From contig NC_033562.1 in assembly GCF_001680005.1 (NCBI RefSeq), positions 1,116,001-1,180,000 of the forward strand: a DNA stretch of 64,000 bases, in the 5' to 3' direction. The DNA comes from Plasmodium coatneyi. Taxonomy: Eukaryota > Apicomplexa > Aconoidasida > Haemosporida > Plasmodiidae. Position 1 is the first letter of the stretch, and each line of letters begins with the position of its first letter. Of this stretch, positions 57,903 through 64,000 are shown piece by piece. The translations under genes were made by a program, and so were the position numbers. The notes beneath the pieces are model-generated. The model was not told the origin of the DNA. It did not search any database and was given only the letters and a program-made list of their open reading frames with translations.

Positions 57903-59243
57903 CTAAATACACTCGTACTGGTCGAGGTTTAGCTCCTGCTTTAGGCGGTCCTCAATTTCGTCCTTCCTGTTTAGCAGCTGCAGCTTCTGCATCTTCACCT
58001 TGAGGGCATTCATCTTGAATAGGACACACAGGTAGGTAAGCGAAAAGAGGAGAGGCAAAAAAACAATGACAAAAATGATGAGAAAAATCAGAATAATCGA
58101 ATCAGTCGTGTTAATATAAAAATGAACATTGGTAAGTTCCATACCGTGAAAATCATTTTCATCAGAGTATAAACAAATAAGATAATTTTCATTCGTTTGT
58201 AAATTATCGCTTTTTATAAAAGGAATATAATAAGTGGTTGAAGCAGCATCATTACTGGAAAAAAAGTACTGTACAACATTCTTCGTAAGGTTAGATTTAT
58301 CCGTTTTTTTTATTTTCTTCAATGCACCAGCACCAAGAATGGCATAGTTCCAAAAGGGGGGACACTTCTTCTCCTTATCATCTACATCTCGAGCAAATCT
58401 CACAAAAATGACTCGATTGTAAAAGGTTATATATTCCCCTTTGATAACCAATTGGTATTCCCAATTGGACGTTAAAAAAGATTTTGTGTAAATAACGTCG
58501 TATTTATTAATATTTCTCTCTATGTTCACTGGATATGAATTGAATATAACTTTCCCTAAATAGTATGGCTTTTCTTCAGTGGATTTGTAGCATATGTGCA
58601 AATCTAACGGGGGCTTTTCATCTTTTGACTTCTTATTATTATTAGTAAAATATACTACTGTATTTTCTGTGTTGACTACCACTGGAATGTTGAAGGATTC
58701 AAAAAGCCTTTCCAAATACGCCTGCGATATTTCTAGGTATAAAAATAAATTTCGGATAGAGTAATTATTTTCCTTGTAACATACCTTGTATACATTATCT
58801 GAGGAAAAGATATTACTGGGACACTTTTCCTTTTCCTTTTTTACTAAATCCTTCTTCAATAAGAATGCTAAACAGATCGTTTCGTTTTTCTCCTTTGGGT
58901 ACTGTGACCAATCTCCTGTTATTTTAAGGTAGCTTTTCCCCTTGGGGAAATATAACATATTGCCTGGTTCTACATTTTTTTGTATCACAACTGTCACTAC
59001 GAGATCCTGCAAGGACGGCTTCGCCACGTATTTGTACAAGTGCGTCTTATCAATATGGCTGTTAGAGTCATAGTATTTTATTTTGGTTAATTTCTGGGGG
59101 TATTCTATTTTTTCGAACTCCTCACGTGAGCAATGTGCCACACTAGGGAAAAACACGCCCAAAATGACTAGAACGAGCAGAAAGGTCTTAGCGTAAACGA
59201 GTAGCGGGACAAATGCGCGAAGCATGGGGAGCGGGACACACAT
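57903..59243 (-). CDS. Type I membrane protein of unknown function
   Basis: Single exon, 446 residues, ATG 59243. Residues about 15-38 (FLLVLVILGVFF core) form a signal sequence with a likely cut after VAHCS. A lumenal/extracellular domain of about 340 residues follows, rich in Lys, Tyr and Asn and beta-prone (VTVVIQKNVEPGNMLYFPKG, YLGKVIFNSYPV). It has few cysteines (IC-x-A, C-x12-C, HIC, KKC), so it is not a cysteine-rich adhesin. One membrane span covers about 381-409 (IILIFLIIFVIVFLPLLF), and a 37-residue basic/acidic cytoplasmic helix ends QYECI. No family recognised. An ER or surface accessory subunit is possible. Confidence 0.75.
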   Translation of the reverse strand: MCVPLPMLRAFVPLLVYAKTFLLVLVILGVFFPSVAHCSREEFEKIEYPQKLTKIKYYDSNSHIDKTHLYKYVAKPSLQDLVVTVVIQKNVEPGNMLYFPKGKSYLKITGDWSQYPKEKNETICLAFLLKKDLVKKEKEKCPSNIFSSDNVYKVCYKENNYSIRNLFLYLEISQAYLERLFESFNIPVVVNTENTVVYFTNNNKKSKDEKPPLDLHICYKSTEEKPYYLGKVIFNSYPVNIERNINKYDVIYTKSFLTSNWEYQLVIKGEYITFYNRVIFVRFARDVDDKEKKCPPFWNYAILGAGALKKIKKTDKSNLTKNVVQYFFSSNDAASTTYYIPFIKSDNLQTNENYLICLYSDENDFHGMELTNVHFYINTTDSIILIFLIIFVIVFLPLLFSLTYLCVLFKMNALKVKMQKLQLLNRKDEIEDRLKQELNLDQYECI

Positions 59244-60782
59244 GCTCAGTGGGGGTTGTCATTAGAGTGGGCCGTAACAAGGAGACGAAATAATCTTGCC
59301 AATAATCTGTGCCGACCATGCCAGTAACGAATATGTCTCTGCGGTTATCACGCGTAGTGACGGTGAACTGGACATGGCGTAAACGGAGGGCTTCCGACTT
59401 ACGATCAGCGTGGGGAAGGATACGCAGGTACGTACAGATAGGGGCATGGACAAATGGGGCGTGCATGTATAAACACGTGACGTGCCTAATATGTATCGCC
59501 CTACAGTCCGATCGTGAGAGAGGTATGCCTCCTGTTTGACTGGGTCAAATACCTACCTACATAATGCTTCATTTCATCCTACAGTCGTGCAGTTTCGTTC
59601 ATTTGAGCGCAGCAGCTGGCCATGGGCATATTTTTTTTTTTTTGCCTCTCTCCCTCTGCTAATCTTATTTACTCCGTTTGCTCTCTAAAGAGGGAAGCAT
59701 AATTTCAGTGGAAAATGATCAGCCAAGTGGCATCGCGATTTGACGCTTCTTCACGAAAAAGGCATTAAAATTGTTTCAATGAAGAAAAAAAAAAAATAAA
59801 ACATAGAATGAAGGGGGAGGGAAATAGAGAACTCTACAGAACTACTGTATTTATCCCCTTCGGAATGGAAACCTTACGATGAGTGCAAAAATGGTAACTT
59901 AATTTTTATAAAATTTTTTTCCCCTTAAAATAATGAAGCCTTTTTTGCGCAACTTGGTCGATATATTTTAAAAAAAAAAAAAAAAAAAGGAAACCTCCAA
60001 ATTGTAATGTCGCATTGGTATATTTTTCAACAAGTTTGGAAAACTGCGTGTTCGTATGGCTGGTCGGCGTCACCAAGGCATTATTATTTACAACGAATCT
60101 GCGCAAGAGGCGCACTTTTCCTTGCCCATCGAGGACGCTGCAACAGAGTCATGCACAAAAGAACGATAAGAATAAGCATATTCCGTTCGCCAATTATTCA
60201 TCCGTAGGAGAATTATACATTTTTACATATTATATGTGTATATATATGTATATTCTTTTATATACATGTGCGATGTTTGAAGTTTTTTCTGGGCCAATAC
60301 GTCTGCGTGTGGCCAGGTACGTATGTTTTTATATGTACATATGTATACGCGCAAATGTAGGCGCAACTATATATATAAAAATTAATAAATAAATAAATAT
60401 ATATATCTATATATAAATATATATTGTGTACATAATGGGACTATACATGGCGTAACTTCGCTGCAGATTGTATATGGGCAGAAATAATGCGGCACAAAAA
60501 AAAAGAGTGATACATTTTAAGAGAAACCATGTTTCACGGGAATACATATGTACGCGTTGCCGCGCGCAGCATACATATATGACGGTACACGTGTACATAT
60601 ATATATGGATATATCTACTTATGTGTACGTGCATAAATATAGCACATGCTATTATGATGGCTCTTATTTATCTGCACAGTGAAACATTGCACTGTGAGGG
60701 GGGGTCTTAAATAGGGAGAATTTTCTCCTACACCTTTCCCTCCTTCCGTTAATTCGGAAGTTATTTATATTTAATATGATAG

Positions 60783-60813
<31 letters not shown>

Positions 60814-61014
60814 GTCCAGGTTATATGGCTTGTATGTGCAAAGTGCGTGTAGGTGTATAGAGCAAAATGGTGGGCGCATATATAATACATATGGCTACAT
60901 ATTGTATTACTTAAGCTTCCTCTTTGGGGGGAAGTGGTCAGACCAGGCTTCTAACAAACAGCGCGGCTTGCTCTCCTAACCCACATTGTTTGAACGATGG
61001 AGCGGTGCTAAAAA
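59244..61014. other. Intergenic region (1.8 kb)
   Basis: Between two minus-strand genes: upstream of the type I membrane protein and 3' of the acidic protein. T-run 59631-59643, A-run 59971-59988, T-run 60787-60809 and an AT microsatellite region (60368-60426). It should contain the promoter of the membrane protein gene. No gene recognised. Confidence 0.45.
60368..60426. repeat. AT-rich microsatellite
   Basis: Mixed (AT)n, AAAT and TATC steps (atatata, aataaataaataaat, atatatatctatatata) within intergenic DNA. Confidence 0.8.
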
Positions 61015-64000
61015 TTACGAGCTCTCCTTCTCGCCCAGTAAACACTTGAACACGCAATTCTTCTCATTCTTGGAATGTCGCAAAATATACAGAATGTTCA
61101 TGTCGTCCATAATGTTAATATCAGGCATGAACAGCTTGAACTCGTTAAGAAATTCCCTTTCATGGGTCGTTAGCCCTATGGACAGGCATTCGCAGTGCAT
61201 CTTTAGCATGTCCTTCCTGAGCTTATATTCCTCCAACTCGAGTATGTCAAAACAGTTTTTGTAATTCACTTCGTAATTACCTACCGTTCTAATTTCGTTG
61301 AGTACAAATTTATGATGTAGCAACTCGGATAATAATTTATAATCTTCCTTGGTTAGTTTTTTATTTTTTTTTATTTTTTTTTTTATTTTGTCAATTCGGT
61401 TTTTTTTAGCTTCATCCATCATTTCATATTTTACACTGTCTTCAATATCGCAGTACTCGTGTACGTACTGATTATTCTCATGTACCATATCTTTAGTGAA
61501 AAGGTTTTTCCCAGTCATGTTGCTAAATGAGTTGTTTGAGTTTTCTGCGCTGATTGTACCGTTCGTTAATTGTTCTTTCTGCGCGGGTAAATTGTTATCA
61601 TCTTTTTGTTGTTCTTCCTGTTCGTTCTTTTCTTTGACCTCTTTTTCATCCTCCTTTTCTTTATTGTTCATGCTACCGTCCATCATTGCGATTTGTTTTT
61701 TAAATTGTCCATACTCGGGTGATTCTTCCTCTACTTCCTTCTTTTCGCCATTCTCCAAATAGCTGTAGAGTTCACCAGTTGCGCGTTCTTCCTCCTTGAG
61801 GGTAATTTCATTTATCATTCCATGATTGCTATGCTGTGCATAATTTTCGTCTTCCTTTTTCGCGTTATCGCGCTGGTCACAGGGGGAGTAATTTTCACCG
61901 TTGTTGTTGTTGCTGCTGTTGTTGTGTTTGCTTCTGTACTCGGTGCAGCTTCTTTTCTCGATGACCTCTTCGAATTCCTCTTCCTCCTCATTTTTATCCT
62001 TTTCCATCAATTTAACGTCGGAGTAGGACTTGTCCTCGTTAGGTTCCTTTTCAATTATTCCAATCCTTTCTTCTTTAATATTTTCATTCGATTCGTTCCT
62101 CACCCTGACTGCTTTCGTGTCATTACCATCATCTGAGCAATGGGGAGTCGTCGTTTCGCCATTCTGCAAATTTAATACTTCCTTCTTTTGGGAGGTAGTT
62201 TCTTCTTCTTCCTTCTCTCCGTTGCATTCATTCATAACCTTTACTTCACCTCCCTCGCAGGGGGGTTTTCCCGCATGGGCAGCATCAGCTTCGCTTATCT
62301 CTGTTTCCTCCGCACTTGGGGCTTCTTGCTTCACCGGTTCGACTTTGTCCCCCTCGGGGGTGTTCTCATCCTTCACGTCATTCATGTCATTCACGTCATT
62401 CACGTCATTCACGTTATTGACTTCATTTGCCTCGTTATTCTCCTCCTTATCGGTGCCGTTTTCGCTCACTGCGGTGTCCCCTATCGTTTCTTCCTCTTCC
62501 TCCTCCACATCCGCCTCATCTTCCGACTCTTCTTCTTCCTCTTCGTCCTCCTCATCACTGTCATCGTCATCATACTCGTCCAAATCTTCCTCGTCGTCGT
62601 CCCCCATGATGATCTGCGCTTCGCTCATTTTCATTGCACTAAACAACTGTTGCTGCAACGGGAAGTTTTCAAATTTGCTTTCCTCATTTTCAACCATTTC
62701 TTCATTTATTACGCTGTCGAAGCTATTTTCGGTCTCCCTTTTTTTTTCTTCCTCCTCTTCATCTCTGTCGTGTTTGCTAATTCCTATCATTTGGTCGATT
62801 AGGTTGTCTCCTTCCTCGAAGTCATCCTCCGTTTCGTCTTCGTTGGGGTGTGTATTTTTTGGGACTTGTGCTCTAGAAATGGGGTGTATTTCTTCCGCGG
62901 AGGGTTCTTCGCTTCCTGTATGGAAGATGTGTTGCTGAAGTTTCCCATGTAGGGATTCTTGGCGTGCCCCTTCTTTGGCCACCACGTTGGCTTCCTTCTC
63001 CTCCGATTCGATTTTATCTGCCTCAGTTTGTTCATTCCTGCCGACGAATTTACCCATCGAAAACTCGAAACTCTCATCGGCCATTTCCATCTTTTCGTTT
63101 TCGCGACTTTCCATGGGGGGGTGAGCTGGCATTGGGGTTAGCAATTCAGCTTGTTCTTCCAGTTGTTGTTGCGCGTCCTCCTTTTTGCTCTCTTCCTTAT
63201 CAGCCCCGTAAAACTTCCACTTGATGAAACTCAGCTGGTAGTTAAAGTAATTCATCTTGCGTTCACTTTTCGGGGGGTCTCTTACTCCTCCATTCTCTTC
63301 TCCCGGTTCGGCCAAGTCCGTGGTTTGGGCAGACGCTTCGCCAGGGACTTCCCCATCGGTTCCGCCAAGCTTGTCAACCTGTGCCAGCTTTCCCTCTGTG
63401 TCCTCCTCCACGTATTTTTTCTCGTTTGCCGCCGCGGACTCCTCACCTACTGCAACAGTATAAGGTGTCAAGAGCTGTACAGGGGGAACAATACTACTGG
63501 ACGCCTCTTCCGCCATGCTTCCGGCATTTCCAACTTGTTCGCCCAATTCACCAGTCTTCTCCTCCCCTGGGCAGTTCTTCCCCACGGGGACCCCTTCCTT
63601 TTTCCTTTTCTTCTTCTTAAACACCTGCACGAAGTACACATTCTTCGTGGATTTTTCGACGAAGAAATTTTTTATAAATTCTTTATTCTCTGGGGAGTGC
63701 ATTTTTTCCTCAAGGAAATAGTTCACGCACATTTTAGTGTTGTAAATGTTATAGGTGGTTTTGTCCGAGTATAGGTCATACACGTTAGAATTAATCCTGC
63801 GTTTAAAATCCCTGTCCATGTCAGGTATATAATTGTACTCATTCTCCCTCTTCCTCAGTTTATCCATAATACAATTAATGGTGTATTTTCTTCTCTCCAA
63901 TTCAAGTATATTATTTATAATATTTTCATCCTTATTGTCTAGCTTAATCGTTCCGTCGAGAATATTCTCTATTTTTATCCGGTCGAAATCAATGTTACTG
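61015..64000 (-). CDS. Acidic low-complexity protein, 5' end beyond the window
   Basis: The reading frame is open from the TAA at 61015-61017 to the right edge; at 63901-64000 it reads NIDFDRIKIENILDGTIKLD and beyond, with no ATG start, so the gene is partial (at least about 994 residues). A Lys-rich amino part is followed by hundreds of residues of Glu/Asp/Lys low complexity, including an EEEEESEDEADVEEEEEE tract and a VNDVNDVNDMNDV repeat (nt about 62376-62427). The last 130 residues are ordered and helical: KKNKKLTKEDYKLLSELLHH, VNYKNCFDILELEEYKLRKD, LSIGLTTHEREFLNEFKLFM, ending CVFKCLLGEKESS. No membrane span. The carboxy block looks like a conserved domain but is not recognised. Confidence 0.75.
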   Translation of the reverse strand, partial: SNIDFDRIKIENILDGTIKLDNKDENIINNILELERRKYTINCIMDKLRKRENEYNYIPDMDRDFKRRINSNVYDLYSDKTTYNIYNTKMCVNYFLEEKMHSPENKEFIKNFFVEKSTKNVYFVQVFKKKKRKKEGVPVGKNCPGEEKTGELGEQVGNAGSMAEEASSSIVPPVQLLTPYTVAVGEESAAANEKKYVEEDTEGKLAQVDKLGGTDGEVPGEASAQTTDLAEPGEENGGVRDPPKSERKMNYFNYQLSFIKWKFYGADKEESKKEDAQQQLEEQAELLTPMPAHPPMESRENEKMEMADESFEFSMGKFVGRNEQTEADKIESEEKEANVVAKEGARQESLHGKLQQHIFHTGSEEPSAEEIHPISRAQVPKNTHPNEDETEDDFEEGDNLIDQMIGISKHDRDEEEEEKKRETENSFDSVINEEMVENEESKFENFPLQQQLFSAMKMSEAQIIMGDDDEEDLDEYDDDDSDEEDEEEEEESEDEADVEEEEEETIGDTAVSENGTDKEENNEANEVNNVNDVNDVNDMNDVKDENTPEGDKVEPVKQEAPSAEETEISEADAAHAGKPPCEGGEVKVMNECNGEKEEEETTSQKKEVLNLQNGETTTPHCSDDGNDTKAVRVRNESNENIKEERIGIIEKEPNEDKSYSDVKLMEKDKNEEEEEFEEVIEKRSCTEYRSKHNNSSNNNNGENYSPCDQRDNAKKEDENYAQHSNHGMINEITLKEEERATGELYSYLENGEKKEVEEESPEYGQFKKQIAMMDGSMNNKEKEDEKEVKEKNEQEEQQKDDNNLPAQKEQLTNGTISAENSNNSFSNMTGKNLFTKDMVHENNQYVHEYCDIEDSVKYEMMDEAKKNRIDKIKKKIKKNKKLTKEDYKLLSELLHHKFVLNEIRTVGNYEVNYKNCFDILELEEYKLRKDMLKMHCECLSIGLTTHEREFLNEFKLFMPDINIMDDMNILYILRHSKNEKNCVFKCLLGEKESS
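62376..62427 (-). repeat. Coding short tandem repeat (Asn-Asp-Val)
   Basis: On the minus strand, nine-base AAYGACGTG-like units repeat about six times within the acidic protein gene and code VNDV/MNDV. It is a likely length-polymorphic site. Confidence 0.7.

Noticed and set aside
62030..62938. 302-residue Ser-rich plus-strand frame
   Set aside because: Antisense shadow of the Glu/Asp-coding low-complexity tract of the acidic protein.

Overview
The window is nuclear DNA of a malaria parasite, most likely of the P. vivax/P. cynomolgi/P. knowlesi clade. Long Lys/Asn-rich and low-complexity proteins, short introns with GT..AG borders and pyrimidine tracts, many poly(dA)/poly(dT) runs in gene-free DNA, and families such as a cysteine repeat modular protein (CRMP) indicate Plasmodium. 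Base composition in coding DNA is balanced, unlike the extreme AT of P. falciparum. From memory, the gene order matches a block of P. falciparum chromosome 9 (SelD, REV1, YKT6, actin-like, NBP35, primase large subunit, PIG-C, CRMP1, LepA); this was not checked by search. No rRNA, tRNA, CRISPR or mobile element was seen.

Layout. 0-9 kb: an apicoplast-type LepA/GUF1 elongation factor (-), a secreted NUMOD3-repeat protein (-) and a four-exon coiled-coil protein (+). 9.6-14.5 kb: the NatC auxiliary subunit NAA35 (+), convergent with CRMP1. 13.9-23.6 kb: CRMP1 (-), a giant cysteine-rich multi-membrane-span protein. 24.8-30.6 kb: a small unknown protein and a START-like protein (both -). 33.4-36.2 kb: a 12-exon PIG-C/GPI2 gene (-) that no single long ORF reveals. 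38.2-41.6 kb: DNA primase large subunit (+), convergent with NBP35 (-). 42.6-46.5 kb: an actin-like protein and the seven-exon SNARE YKT6 (both -). 48.2-57.2 kb: REV1 and an oxidoreductase-SelD fusion (both +). 57.9-64 kb: a type I membrane protein and an acidic protein that runs off the right edge (both -).

The genes are unrelated housekeeping and stage-specific functions: organelle translation, N-terminal acetylation, replication and lesion bypass, Fe-S assembly, GPI anchor synthesis, vesicle fusion and selenium metabolism. Primase large subunit (an Fe-S protein) lies tail to tail with the Fe-S assembly factor NBP35. Intergenic DNA of 0.6-2.8 kb carries long homopolymer tracts and little else.

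Most distinctive points: the PIG-C gene has an apparent one-base frame break at an A7 run; NBP35 has an N-terminal membrane anchor and lacks the usual C-terminal CPxC; REV1 carries three PCNA-box-like motifs; SelD is fused to an oxidoreductase-like domain; and a secreted NUMOD3 protein lies next to LepA.
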